NCBI RefSeq assembly: GCF_008831285.2
Contig: NC_045139.1
Span: 27,808,808-27,872,807 of the forward strand
Reading direction: 5' to 3'
Origin: Nymphaea colorata
Taxonomy: Eukaryota; Streptophyta; Magnoliopsida; Nymphaeales; Nymphaeaceae
DNA length: 64,000 nt
In this document: piece after piece, positions 1-13,004 of the stretch
How the letters are laid out: each line of letters begins with the position of its first letter
Numbering within the stretch: the first letter of the stretch is position 1
The notes under the pieces: model-generated
The model's input: only the letters and a program-made list of their open reading frames with translations
The model's database searches: none
What the model was told of the DNA's origin: nothing
Translations under genes and position numbers: made by a program

Positions 1-2287
1 CTATCCCTAACTCGATTCACTTCAAATAAGGGTCGTTGGGGAGCTTAGGAAGTCTATTTTCCAATTTTTTAAGGAAATGTGAGTTCATTTGTTAGGTTTG
101 TGATCCAAAATAACACAATTTATTTTCTGGTATTTCTGGGTTTAAAATCTCCTAAAACCTGAAGCCTATAGGCTCTTTCTGATTGAGTTTCCTTCATCAT
201 AGGACCCTAACCTCGAGTCTACCACCTGGGGTCCTATTTAGAACATGTCTAAAGCCTTGATCCCAAACTTTACCCAATTCTAACCTCATGTACTTAGTTA
301 AGGCCAATATCCTGACTCATGAACTAGGAATAAAGAGGCAGTAAGAATGGTTCAATGCATTACATGTTGGTGTAAGTTCATTTGTTCACTGTGCAGCATG
401 AGAAGATACTCCAAACAGATTCATGTCATGGAGGACTTCTCATTATGTATATATCATCATATGGTTGTTTGTTTCTTTTCAAGTGCTTCATTTATAAGTG
501 CATGCTCAATATTTTATAAAATAATTCTTTTTATAGTAAGTAAATCATGCATCATATAGTTTAAAATAGGATCATGCATTCACACAGTCATACATAATTT
601 CATGTTGGGCACAATTTGCACCTCCTAAAAGCATGATTCATGTCATCTGCCTGGAGGCATGCCATGAAGAAGTTCATCTCCCCCAGATCTTTTCAGGAAG
701 CATGTATGCCTTTTCAAAGCTTATGGCTTAAAGACTTAGGATCACAAGACTTATTTTAAATATGAAAATCCTGGGATGTGTCGTAACTTAAACTTCCTTG
801 TCTCTGTTTTGGAACTTGCAATATCCATTTTAAAACTACATTTTTTAGTACAATTGCTTCACTTCCAAAATAATTTAAAACATTCTACCAAAGCTAGATC
901 TAAAATTAAGAATACCAATTTCCTCTGTATTTAGAATTTAAACTCTATTCATTAAGATCATTTCCTATTTAATCAAACATTGAATATAATCCCAAGATGA
1001 GACCAAACTCCAACCATTCTGAATCAGAGATATGATTCAACTAAAAATCAGCCCTCAACATCTTACTGTTTGAATCATTGTTCTTGGTTTATTTCAAAAA
1101 CATGGGTCAAGTTCTAATTTTAAACATAGTCTTCAAGTTTTCGTTTTTCAAATTCATGCATGTAAATCAAGGTTGCATGTAAGTATGAACCCAATGATGG
1201 TCACATCATGAATTAAAAAGAAAAAAAAAACCATTTCAAGGCAAGTCATGCATTCATATAGGACTGCTTAGGTCCAAATATGGGGTAATAATTAGGCATG
1301 TACTCAACCATAGTTTAATTACCTTGGTAAAATCACTAAGAATGACCAAATCTCATATCGATAAGTTGGATGCTAGCTTCCATCTCTTTTGTCCCACATT
1401 TTGTAAAACAGAAGCAAGTTTATTTTTTCAAATAACATATCTTTCCGTGATAAAAAAAATTTTCACATATAAATAATCAATTCACTTTATCCTATCCCAA
1501 TATTATGGAGTGGAATTACATGTGCATTTCAGCTACGACCACTACCTTTTGGAAAAGAACTCCTTTTCTACTCACTCGTTCTGTTGTTGGCACCAAGCAA
1601 ATATAAGAGTGCCATCACTAACTCCTAAATATTCCTATGTGCACTGAAAAAGGTTAGACATTTAAAACGTTGAGATAACATGCATGAAAGTATTTATCGT
1701 AAAGTATATATACGAATTATAGCTGGCACAGATTTTAAAATTGTCATTATCTAGTTGTCAAATGGAACCCTTTCCCAGTCAATGTGGCATACTTACTAAT
1801 TGCTCGAACTGAATGTTGAACTGCTTTTGGACATGCATGATTACTCACTTTATGTATAATAGTCAGAAGAAATATAGCTACATAGTTTTTATGTTAATTA
1901 TATGAGCACCTTTCAACAAATTTTAACATCTCAAAACTAATATATGTGTGTGTTGATCAACGCATGGTAAGCCAGAAACTGCTGAGATGACCATGAATGA
2001 TGTTCTAAATGAACTAGGATCCAATATTTCCACATGGATGAACTATTTGCCTATGTTAAGCTTCTCAAAATGAAACAATGCATATGAACATGCATTGAAT
2101 TATGAGATCTGATGTTTACTACATGACTCATAAATAACAAATAATCACATGTTATCATTCATATGGATGACAAGTTAAAATATGTGCATGCTGAAAGCTG
2201 GAACTAATCAAAACAATCCATGTATAACATGCACACACAAGAATATACAAGCACTTATCTACAAGCCCCATGAAAATAAAGAACATT
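1..2287. other. AT-rich stretch without recognised gene
   Basis: I see no coding pattern, RNA gene or element ends here. The open frames are short and resemble no family I know. The composition matches the transposon-rich flank to the right. Confidence 0.5.
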
Positions 2288-2338
2288 TATACATATACAT
2301 ATATATATATATATATAAGATATATATATATATATATA

Positions 2339-2380
<42 letters not shown>

Positions 2381-2390
2381 TATATATATA

Positions 2391-2425
<35 letters not shown>

Positions 2426-2482
2426 ATATATATATATATATATATAAGATATATATATGTGTGTGTGTGTGTGTGTATATAT
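2288..2482. repeat. Compound AT/GT microsatellite
   Basis: About 195 bases of (AT)n are broken at intervals by an AG dinucleotide, giving recurring AAGATAT steps. A short (GT)n run at about 2458-2476 and a last TATATAT follow. Open frames across it, rich in Ile/Tyr or Thr/His, are translation artefacts of the repeat. Confidence 0.97.
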
Positions 2483-3482
2483 ATCCACTGAAAGACAACC
2501 AATTAGGGGACAGTAAGACTGAAATAACATCTAGCTCTTCGTGAGTTTACGAATCAACAAACACCTCCGGTTCAAGGTTGGGAATGATCATAAACCAATG
2601 GCCATCCTCTAATAGATTAATCCTCTCATACACAAATCAGCATCCTCCTACAATATTGTGCACAAGAATCAAGTTGACTAGCTCTAAATATCACACGTTG
2701 ACTAGATTTTGGTAGCAATGAGATGCAACAACCAAAAATATTTTTATCAATGGTTCAAATTCCCTTTCTGGACTTGTAAGTGTGTCTATTAATTGATGAA
2801 AAAGTCTCTTGAGGCATTTGGATTTGAGGTGTTAGGGATGAGAGGACTTTTGTCTACATGTCAGTGTTAGTTGACATTCATTAATGCAAAAAAGTTTATC
2901 TCAATAACATAAGAAAATGTCACATAAGGCAATAAGTGGGTCATTGGGTAGTCACTTTTATTGATGTGTAAGCCACACTAGTAAATGGCTAGCATAGATC
3001 GCATCAACGAAGCCTAAGAACATCTCAATTAGGAAGAAAAGGAGCTCTCTTTGAAGCCTATAAGAAAGCTTCAGTGATGACCCATATCTCTCTAATGCGT
3101 CCTCCCTTTGTGCCATTCAAGACACTCCACCTTTTTTTTACCACACCATATGTGGTCTTGTCAGAAGTCCCCTCTTTTTTTATGTGTTACTCATTTGCAG
3201 CAAAGAAAATGAGCATTCCTGATGCTTTCTAGTCATGTGCCATTGAAAGTTGATACAGTTTTTCACAATTTTTGGCTAAAAAAGTGTTCCCTTGTAGTGC
3301 TCATTGAAGTGTGCATACTTAACACCTATATCATACATGCATATTTGATTATACTTGTTTCCTATCACCTAGGAGAGTACATTAATACATAATGGATTAT
3401 CAGATGATCCTTCAAGTAAGTTGGCTAGGTGCATGTCCCCATCAACTTTAGCTACAAAATGAAAAATAATAGATTAAAAGAC
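2483..3482. other. Stretch without recognised gene
   Basis: No reading frame, terminal repeat or structural RNA is supported in this kilobase between two microsatellites. Confidence 0.45.

Positions 3483-3553
<71 letters not shown>
3483..3553. repeat. (AT)n microsatellite
   Basis: A nearly pure AT dinucleotide run of about 70 bases. Confidence 0.98.
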
Positions 3554-3554
<1 letters not shown>

Positions 3555-4449
3555 AAGCACTCTCTTTGCATCCCAAAATTATTTCAGCTTTGGAGTGCTT
3601 CAGAAATATAAAGTTTTATTTTTGAAATGAGAGAGAATAGGGACTTTCCCGTCTGTACGGGGATTGGTCATTTTCGGCACTTTTACTATCCAAGGGCTAT
3701 GCTTATTCTCGATGCATTCCATTTTTACTCGAACGAACATCTGCTCCATTCTAAATGTGGTGTGGTGCTTGGGAATAAAAGACTTAATGTTTCAAACTTT
3801 TGGATAAGAGAATTTTGAAGGATCATTTGAGAATGTAAACCATTTTGATTAGGGAGATTTTTGAATCAAGGAAACATTTATAAATATCCTTTGGAAATCT
3901 TTGAAAGATAATATGGGGATTTTGAAGATCTTTTTTCGAAATTGATTTAGTGTTCTCTTAAGAACTTAAGCATGTTTAAGATTTTACTCTAATTCGGCTA
4001 CTATCTAGCTAGAGTTCCATCTCATCTTGCTTAAGTTCTCTTAGTGATGTGCTTGTGATCATTCATGAATTCCACAAATGAATATGAACGCATGAATGTG
4101 TTGGTTCTATATGCTTGAAAGAAAATTATTCATTCCTATAATATCATTCATCTAAGGATATCCCTATCATCACATACATATAGATTTATTTGCGTACCTG
4201 CTTTAAATTTTCTCATGAAGAGGAAAAAAAAAAGAAAGTATAATGGGGTTTTAGACCATCAAACATGATTCCAATTGGGTCATTGCTTGAGCTTTCGTCT
4301 TAGTGAAGTCGATAAATGGAAATTAAATTATTAGATCTTGGGAAAGAGATATTCAAAAGAATGGAAGAAAGAAAAATAAAGAAAAAAAATTAAGCCAAGT
4401 GGAACAGGAAAGACAAAGAGATTTTAAAAATGAAGAAATAAAAATTTTA
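3554..4449. other. Stretch without recognised gene
   Basis: Unique-looking AT-rich DNA. I see no coding or element signature. Confidence 0.45.
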
Positions 4450-4935
<486 letters not shown>

Positions 4936-6069
4936 ATGCATTTATGAAAATTAAAATCAAGATATAACTTACAACGTATACGACTTCAATTTTTCTATGT
5001 AGGCGGGAGAAGAATTTTGGCTTATGCAAGAGCCTAGGCTAAGTCTCCAAGTCGTCATTGAAGAAGGTTCTTATTTTCATTTTTTTTTTTTGAAAACATG
5101 ATTCTAAATGTTTTCATATAAGTATAAAACAATAATCATTTCAGCCATTATAAGAAAATTTATTTCTCTCACCATTAAATATGGAACAAAAGCAATCACA
5201 TACGAAATAGAAAGTTAATAACGTGAAAAAGCTCTCATTGGGATCTATAATCAGTTGAGAAATGTTAAACGTAAGAATGTCTTGAAGATGGACTTGAACA
5301 TTTATATATTCATAAGGGGTTTTCCTGGGTTGGATAAATCTCAACCTCAAAAATCAACATAATGGCAAAGGAATCACAATCCATGCATTCATTCTTACCA
5401 TTCATTCATATATTAATAATAAAAAAATCAGTCTACTATGCATGAACATCATCTCAAACATGACCAATGCACATATTTAATAAGCAAAGCAATGAAAGAA
5501 TCATATTTCAAAAATAAATGGAGAAATAGAATTTATTTTGCCTTGCCCATGCTCCCAGTGCACTCCTGAGTAGCTCTTGACTTGGATAGGAGATTTTTAG
5601 ATTTCTCTTGCATAGCCATAGGGAGATGACAAATGGAAATGAAAAGAAATGAAAATGAGAGGGTGACTCGATACCTCTAATGGAAACCCTTTTAGAGAAT
5701 GATCCTCCTTCTCAAGACTATCCTAAAGTTTCCTTGAGTGAAGTTCCAAGATGTTGAGGATGTCTCTTCAAAAGATCTCATCATGCTTCCTTGAAGAGTG
5801 AAAGTTGGAGTTGCTTGCTCCCAAGGATGGAGAAGAAGAAGAAGATAAGAGGAGAGAAATAGATAGAGAGAGATAGGAAAAAAACTCTAAGTCTTCAAAT
5901 GAGAAAACATTAGAGATTTCTCAAGGCTTAGCCCATGCCTAGGGGAGAAAATTTTGAGGTTATTTATAGAGAGTTTTGGAGCAAAAACTTAAAATTTGAA
6001 TTTTTTTTAATATAAAACATTTTCATGCGAATTTCAAGTATTTTTGAATTATTTTAATTTAAAAAAAAA
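4936..6069. other. Flank of the Gypsy element, no recognised gene
   Basis: This holds AG-rich and T-rich low-complexity patches and short open frames with no family resemblance. It ends at the left terminus of the Gypsy LTR. Confidence 0.45.
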
Positions 6070-7092
6070 TGTCTTGACCAAATGGGATTGGCCCATAGCC
6101 CTACAAACACCCCTTTGAGGGTGTGTGCAGGGCTAGCACCCACACAGTGTAGGTCGCTGTCATGGCTGCTTCATGCATGGCAGCGCCTGGCATGGTAGTG
6201 TGTTGCTTGGCTAGGCACCTAGCAGCATGTAGGACACATGGAATAGGGGGCAGAATGCCCCTTTATTGGTTTGTTTTGGACTAATAAGAGGTGGCTTTCA
6301 CCTTCTTGACTTCCAAGTGGTCTCACACATATAAAAAACATAAAAAATGTTTTTTAAAAACTCATATTTTAAAGAGCAAAATGATCTTTTGTTATAAATA
6401 GGGCTGACTTCATTTTGAGTGATTTCGGGCTCATTTTAGATCTGGATCAGGTTCGCTTGGTCACCAATGCATTCTACTGGATGAGTGGTTCAGGCCCAAA
6501 ACATATTTTTAAAAGTTTTTTATTTTTAGTGCAAGATTGAGACAGAAAACAAAGGGAAAGTCTGTGCATGCGCACACGATGCTCAACAGTATTGAAATTT
6601 GTTATTTGAATTTTCAGCTGAAATTTTATATTTGGATTCAAACTTTGGTTTTGGATCTAATTTGAATCCAAAAGCGGCTTTATGAGTTTGTTTTCTTAGT
6701 TTGGGCTTAATTTCATTTGTTGGGCTCAATTACGGACTTTGGCTTCGTATTGCAGATCAAGGTGTATATTTTAGATCTAAGACTTGGATTTGGATCCAAA
6801 TATTGATCTACAGTGGAATTTTGGATTTAAATCTTGTATTTGGATTCAGATATGGGTCTAGAGGTCCCTTTTGGATCAAGTAGTCAAGAATTGGACTTGG
6901 ATATGGATATAGAAGTCTTGTCTTAGATCTAGGGTCGAGATTTGAATTTGGCTATAGATTTAGAAGCCCGTTTTGGGTTAAGGTTGGGCTCGGGTCCAAA
7001 ATTAGACACAAATCAATGTAAAGTTGGTTGAAATAACTAAGAATCTTGCTTGAATGGAATACAGTTTTTTTTTTAAATTAGGGTGATAACGA
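6070..7092 (-). repeat. Left LTR (3' LTR of the Gypsy element)
   Basis: It pairs with 11981-13004 over its whole length, starting TGTCT on the plus strand in both copies. Matching landmarks include the phrase ttggtcaccaatgc, the run of GGATTTGGAT-like short repeats, and tgaaataact near the right end. Two stretches I compared by eye differ at about 4 of 36 and about 9 of 60 positions, so the insertion is old. Its terminal dinucleotide in element sense is CG instead of TG. Confidence 0.88.
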
Positions 7093-7106
7093 GTGCCCCT
7101 CTTCGT
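7093..7106 (-). other. Polypurine tract of the Gypsy element
   Basis: In element sense this reads CGAAGAGGGGCACT and abuts the 3' LTR. That is the usual position and composition of the plus-strand primer in plant Gypsy elements. Confidence 0.75.
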
Positions 7107-7194
7107 TACTAAGCTGGAGCACGCCACACTTAGTGGCAAAGATAAGTACCCCACATTTTTCAAACAAAACATGTTTGGAGTGGCATCTCAAGTT

Positions 7195-7400
7195 TAACCC
7201 CTTACCTAAACGGTTTATTTGAGCTTGTCGCAGGTTTAACCCTTTATCTACATGGGTTTAGCAAGATTGAGTTTAGGTTTGACCCATTACATGAGCAAGT
7301 TGCTTTGACTTGCATCGCAAGTTTAACCCCTTGCATGCATAGGTTGCTCTTGGGTTGTGTTGTGAGTTTAACCCCTTATCTACATGGGTTTGCTCTTAAG
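7195..7400. repeat. Degenerate repeats between pol and the polypurine tract
   Basis: Four to five imperfect copies of a unit containing a GTTTAACCCCTTA-like phrase followed by catgggtttg or cataggttgc, spaced roughly 40-65 bases apart. They lie in the untranslated part of the Gypsy element just upstream of its polypurine tract. Confidence 0.7.
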
Positions 7401-7598
7401 TTTGAGTGACATAAAAAAATACCTCATTGCAATCATTACTTTTTTACAACTAAGAACAATCAAAATGAATAAAAATCAAATGTAGAGAACACAAGTATTT
7501 GTCATTGATTGAAAGGTAAATACAAGAGGACTAAGTATAGAATTTCTTGAGGTGAAGAGCGTTAATGGGATTGGTAAGTTCCATCTCATCAACATCAA

Positions 7599-8420
7599 TC
7601 AACTGGTATGAGTTATGATGCAATGCTTCCTTAATAATGTATGAGCCTTCCCAGTTCGGTGCCACTTGCCACGAGGTCGTCCTCTGAGATATACCACAGA
7701 TTGAATGACCAAGTCATTCACTTTGAAATGTCTCTCAATAACTGACTTGGCAAATTGTCTAGCCACCCTTTGGCGATAGGCTTTAACGTGTTCGGCTGCT
7801 TTTAGCCTCTTTTCATCTAACAAATCAAGATGCATTAGTTCTTCTGTTGGTATTGATTTATAAGAAGTTCTATAAAAGAGGCGAACTTCAAAGTGGGTTT
7901 TAATACATAGCATTACTTCTTTCTGTATACTAGCTCTACCGAGGTAGCATTTTTTGGAGACTTCATAGTGGTGTGATATGCCCACAAGGTGTTATGCATC
8001 TTTTCGTGCCATTCTTTTCTAGTTTCTACTATTTGCTACAAGATGTGGATCATGATCTTGTAGTGGCTTCTACTTTTCCATTACCTTAGGGGTAATACGG
8101 AGCTGAAAAATGATGCATTGTAAGATATTTGCTGCATAACTACCTCATTTTTTATTTTTGAAATGAATCTCATTATTGGATAATATATCATGTGGGATTC
8201 TAAATCTGTACAGAAGATTTTTGTGAATGAAAGACACTACATGACGTCCTTCTACTGTTATGAGCATGAAAACTTCTGCCCATTTGGTAAAATAATATGT
8301 TGCAGCGAGGAAATACTTATGGCCGTTAGAAGGTGCAGGGGATATTGGTCTGACTATGTCAAATGCTCACAATGAAAATGGCCAAAGGGATGTTATAGAA
8401 TGCAAGTGAGAGGTCTGCGT
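7599..8420 (-). pseudogene. Gypsy integrase remnant
   Basis: The reading frame at 7599-7985 matches the carboxyl end of plant Gypsy integrases, with LLDEKRLKAAEHVKAYRQRV followed by RHFKVNDLV and a degraded RGKWxxxxxGKAHTL segment. Upstream in element sense (7990-8400), pieces of the catalytic core can be read across frames: a segment related to GPIPLHLL, one related to YFTKWAEV (here YQMGRSF-like), and HDILSNNEIHF. No intact catalytic triad can be assembled because of stops and frame changes. The family normally joins the DNA copy into the host chromosome; this copy is dead. Confidence 0.85.
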
Positions 8421-8619
8421 ATAAATTATTGGAGCAGGCAAATAACATTCTTTGTATTTTTTGAAAAATTAGTAACAATCTTTTTATATAGTAGGTCAAT
8501 AATATCCTACACAAACCATTTGCTTGGCAAGGGTTTAGTGACCAACGTGGCCCCCATAGTCTTCTCGATGTGACTCTTTGATGGCTTCACTTGCCTCACC
8601 CTCATCAACCCCAGGGGCT

Positions 8620-9500
8620 TTAGGATTGATGGATTTAAAAGGTATTTCTTGATCCTTTCTAATGACTATTGGCATTCAAGACCTCATTCAAATTTGATGT
8701 TTTTCCTTAGTAATTGGTTGAATGGTTTGCATCTCATGACTAAATTAGAGATAAATTGTCTGATAGACTAGATTCGCCCTTGTAAACTTCACAGTTCCTT
8801 GATATTAGTAGGTGGTGGCATATCAATGATTGATTTAGCATTGATAAGATCCACCTTGATCCCCATCTTGCTAACTATGAAACCCAAAAGTTTATCAAAT
8901 TCAACCCCAAACACACATTTTTTGGGATTCAAACAAAGCTTGTAATGTAAGAGTCTCTCAAACACTTGGACAAGAGTTTCAACGTAATTCCTCTTGCCTT
9001 AGATTTAATTAAGATATCATCAATATATGCATCCATGATTTTATACATTTTATCATAAAATATAGCAGTCATGGCTCTTTGATAAGTTGCTCCAATATTC
9101 TTTAATCCAAGTGACATTACTATGTTCCAAAAAATGCCCACAGCATGGTAAAAGCGGCTTTGGGTTGATCCTTGACTACAAATTTGATTTGGTTGTACCC
9201 AGAAGATCTATCCATAAAAGAGAATATGGCATGACAAGTAGTACTATCTACCAATAAATTGACATTTGGAAGAAGGTACTCATCTTTTACTGTTCAGGTC
9301 TCAAAAAGTCAATGCATAGCCTAACTTTGTCATTTTTTTGGGACAACCACGATATTAGCTAACCATTGAGGTAATCGATGGTGCAATAAATTTTGTCTTT
9401 AGTAGATCCTCTAATCCTTCTCTTACGGGTCTTTCTAGTTAAGGATCAAGCTTGCACAACTTTTCTTTCACTGGCTTGCAATTGGAACTTAGAGGAAAAT
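8620..9500 (-). pseudogene. Gypsy reverse transcriptase remnant
   Basis: In element sense the segments are YNQIKF (near 9190), then FGLKN-type SLGLKNIGATYQRAMTAIF, then the catalytic motif as YIDDILIK (YIDD codons at 9016-9027), and then the thumb region with GIKVDLINAKSIIDMPPPTN and NPSILKP near 8630-8850. The order and phrases match plant Ty3/Gypsy reverse transcriptases. Frame changes separate the pieces. The RNase H domain expected next, between about 8450 and 8620, is absent, which suggests an internal deletion. Confidence 0.87.
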
Positions 9501-10399
9501 AATGTTTAATCACCTTGAGGTCTAGGCCTGACATATCTTCATAGGTCCATGTAAAAACTTTTTGATGACTTATAAAGAAGTCCACCAATTTTTTACTTTC
9601 TTATACTGACAAACCGGTACCAATTTGAAGGATCTTAGGATTCTCATTAGTTCCAAGGATGAAAGATATTTTTGTTTCTAAATTTGAGTAAATTCTAATA
9701 ACTTTGACTCAAGTGTTGTCATAGGTTTTATTTCATCAACTGTTTGTTTGACAAATGCTTTCTGAAAGGACTCCCGAGGGAAAAGAAGGAACTGAGACAT
9801 GTTGAAATTTGTCATCCTATAAAGAGGAGGATAAAGAAAAACTGAACAAAATTAAAATTGATAAACATAACAAAAGATTACTTGTATTGCATATAAAATG
9901 TTCTTAGTTCATAAAGGTGGTCCTCCCATGAGAATAGATCAGTATAAGTTAAGGTCACAAAATTCATATGAGGGTTTGAAAATAAAGGTGTATGCTATCA
10001 GCCAACAGGGTCTTCATCAAACTTCACTGGGGTACCTCAATCCTCTCGTGTTCATTTGTAAGGAGATGATGATTGGTTGTAAGATGAAATCATCATTCTT
10101 CCGAGGTCAGTGAATGGATGGTAGCCGCCTTTCAAAAGCAATTGAAATCTCTTAAGGATGTTCTTGATAGTTCAGACGGCTGCTTGAGACGATATAGGCA
10201 CTTCTAAATGATTCGCCTAAATCCATGTTCTGCATCCATTCTTCCAAAAAGTATTTTTTTCATTTTCTTTATCCTAGGTACATCCACCAAGTCATTTGGT
10301 CAAAGGAGCCTTGCTTGTATCAACCTCTAGATCGAGTCCTCCGCACTTACGGTGATGACAGATGGGCCAAAAGGCATAGGTGAAGAGTGGATGGGATAC

Positions 10400-10984
10400 C
10401 CCATACTTCATGGATTCAAGGTCGTCCTATGAACAAGTTGTATGATGAGGGTACCTCCACCACATGAAATAAATGCAGTGACTCGGGCATTCGATGATCA
10501 CATCCATGATGAGGGTCCCTTTGTTATTCATGTTTCGACCGTTATATCTATAGATCTTGGTTTCATCGGGCTGATATTTGTCTTCAAAGAAGCTCAAAGC
10601 CTTGGTCTTGAGATCAGGACAAATATTTATGCCACTTTATTTGTCGATCAATACATATGGCACAATCATCTTATTAACTTGGATGGGAATATAGAGAGCA
10701 TCTTCATGATAATATCTCCATTTTGAATGATCCTTTTTTATAAAAGTAATTGATTGGTCTTTGAAGGCCTGAATCCAGTCTTCTTCAATAAGGCATTCTT
10801 CCAAATGGATGACATCATCGAAATAACATGGATCTTCATTCGATGAGTCATCATACGACTCATCATCACCACCTCGTAAGAAAAAAATCTTTGGAATTAT
10901 GGTAGAGTTTTTGAATGAATATTCTGCCTTGTTGTTCATCATACCAATGAAATCTAAAGGTTGCTTTCCCCGATTAGTCACCAT
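10400..10984 (-). pseudogene. Gypsy protease-region remnant
   Basis: The minus strand encodes a stretch ending PYVLIDK, then a stop, then SGINICP. This matches the plant Gypsy aspartic protease phrase in which Asp-Thr/Asn-Gly-Ser is followed by a hydrophobic-Asn-hydrophobic-Cys-Pro run. The Asp remains but the next positions are Lys and a stop, so the active site is destroyed. The upstream acidic segment (EEDWIQAFKDQ) lies where the gag-protease linker is expected. Confidence 0.75.
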
Positions 10985-11023
10985 AACTTGGTGTGCATTG
11001 TCTCCACAGGGTTAGATGTGCTC

Positions 11024-11649
11024 CTATGGATGATACGGGAGCAGAGTGACCACTGCGATTGTGGCAGCTGCTACCTTTTCATGATCAAGGAATGGATTCT
11101 TCAATACATCAAGAATGCTATCATCATCAACCTTTGAGATTTTTGTTGATGAAGTCTTGTATGATGTTCTTGAGGACAAAACAATCCTTGGTGTCATGAC
11201 CAGGAGCATGATGAAACTTGCATAATTTTTTTTATCACTTTCCATTATTTTTGAAGGTTCTTAAACTTTCGGTAAGATGACAGTTCTTTTGGTGAGGAGG
11301 TTATCTAGGATCTTCTCTCGAGATTTAATGAGGGGAGTGAACTTTCAGTCATAACTCCAGCTTGGGTGTTTGTTCCTTCCTTCTTCGTTTCTCTTGAGTA
11401 GCTATGTGTTTTCTTATGGTTTGTCTCTTTGTTGTGCTTATAATTGTTGCTATTGTCTTTTCGAGTGCCGGCATTTGCTATGAAGTAGGTGGGTAACTGG
11501 GTTTTTCTTTCTTTCTTACTTTCTTCGTTGTACTTAGGTGCAGTGATTCCATCAAAATCGTCTTCTTCAATTTCTTCCTCTATTGAATCTGCTCGTTCGA
11601 TCAACTTGGCAAAGGTCTTGATTGGACCATTGTAGATGAGACTTTTCAA
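11024..11649 (-). pseudogene. Gypsy gag remnant
   Basis: Two adjoining minus-strand frames (11305-11649 and 11024-11245) give a gag-like protein. It has the segment TFAKLIERADSIEEEIEEDD followed by a Lys/Asn/Thr-rich basic tail. It lies downstream of the 5' LTR and before the protease remnant, as expected. The frame break between the two pieces and the lack of a clear amino-terminal start show decay. Confidence 0.7.
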
Positions 11650-11980
11650 GAGTTGGACAAGATTTTTTGTGATAAGTGACAGAGCTAGTGTTTTAGAGAT
11701 AAGCTACTTCACCTTATTACATTGAATTCTTATTACATTGAATTCTCTATTTTTTTATAAATTCTCAAGTTTTTTCTCCTTGTTTTTTATGGAGACTGCA
11801 AAGCGCACTGAGTCAGAGCCATGGGGACATTTTGCTCAAATCTCTCGACGAACTTGTTAACCAATCTATCGAGTTCCTTATGTTCAATTGGGTTAACATT
11901 TTCTTTGTATCATTGCGCAGCAATGCTTATGAGACTCCTTGGAAAGTAGCAAAAAAAAATACTCTATTATTGCGCAGAAA

Positions 11981-13004
11981 TGTCTATGATTGGTCTCACG
12001 TGCACCGTGGCTAGGCTACAGTGCCAGTTCACTATCGTGGCTGCGCCACATGTGGTAGTGCGTGACACTATCATGCAACCTTGCCAGAGCACATGGCCTC
12101 TTCGTGCACTCCTCGGTCGAGCGCCTGACTGCATGCTGGACACGTGGGAGAGGGGACGAAATGACCCCTTGTTAGTTCATTTTGGACCAATAAGGGGTGG
12201 CTTTCGTCTCCATGGCTTCCAAAGGGTCCCATACATAAAAATCATTTTTTTAAAACACATTTTAAAGGGCAAACTATATTTTTTTTTACAAACAGGGTCG
12301 ACTTCATTTTGAGTGATTCCGAGCTCGTTTAAGATCCAGATCAGGTTCACTTGGTCACCAATGCGTTCTAATCAGTGCATGAGATTCGGATCAAGGATTA
12401 GATGAGTGGTTTAGGCTCAAAATATATTTTTTAAATTTTTATATTTTTGGTGCAAGATTGAGACACAAAACAAAGGGAAGGACAGCACATGTGCACGCTA
12501 CACTCGATAGTATCAAAATTTGTTATCTTGGCCTCGATTTTTGAATTTTGAGCTGAAATTCATCCAAAGTTTGATTTTGGATCCGAGAACGGCATTATGG
12601 GTCTCTTTTCCTAGTTTGGACTTAATTTTGTTTGTTGGGCTCAATTACAGACTTTGGCTTCGTATTTCAGATCTAGTTGTGTATTTTAGATCTAGGACTT
12701 CAATTTGAATCCAAATCTTGATCTTAAGTTAGATTTTAGACTTAAATTTCATTTGAATTCAGACATGGGTCTAGAGGTTTGTTTTGGATCAAGTGGTCGA
12801 GAATTATACTTGGATATGGATATAGAAGTATGTCTTGGATGTAGGGTTGAGATTGAATTTAGATACAGATTTACAAGTCTGCTTTGGGTTGAGCTTGGGC
12901 TTAGGGTCCAAAATTAGACCCAAGTCACTGTAAAGATGGTTGAAATAACTGAAAAACTTGCTTGAATGGAATGCAGTCTTTTAAAAAAAATTGAAGTGAT
13001 AACA
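11981..13004 (-). repeat. Right LTR (5' LTR of the Gypsy element)
   Basis: This is the partner of 6070-7092. In element sense it starts TGTTATCAC and ends AGACA. The bases just inside it read TTTCTGCGCAATAATAG in element sense and do not obviously match a common plant tRNA 3' end, so the primer-binding site is unassigned. The open frames on its plus strand are incidental. Confidence 0.88.

Larger units (their letters stand above)
6070..13004 (-). mobile_element. Decayed Ty3/Gypsy LTR retrotransposon, Tat/Athila-like
   Basis: Two direct repeats of about 1,023 and 1,024 bp enclose degenerate gag, protease, reverse transcriptase and integrase remnants, all on the minus strand and in the order of a Ty3/Gypsy element. 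In element sense the LTR begins TGTTATCAC (CGTTATCAC in the left copy) and ends AGACA. A polypurine tract precedes the left (3') LTR. The reverse-transcriptase thumb phrase MPPPTNIK and the integrase tail resemble plant Tat/Athila-type elements as I remember them. Stops and frameshifts occur throughout, and the RNase H and amino-terminal integrase region is missing. No 5-bp target duplication is visible (aaaaa on the left, cacag on the right). The element cannot encode its own proteins. Confidence 0.9.

Noticed and set aside
2182-2530. Several open frames over the microsatellite, 69-91 codons
   Set aside because: They are six-frame translations of AT and GT dinucleotide repeats and have no gene-like composition outside the repeat.
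11980-12312. 110-codon plus-strand frame in the right Gypsy LTR
   Set aside because: It lies within the LTR, antisense to the element, and is not preserved in the left LTR.
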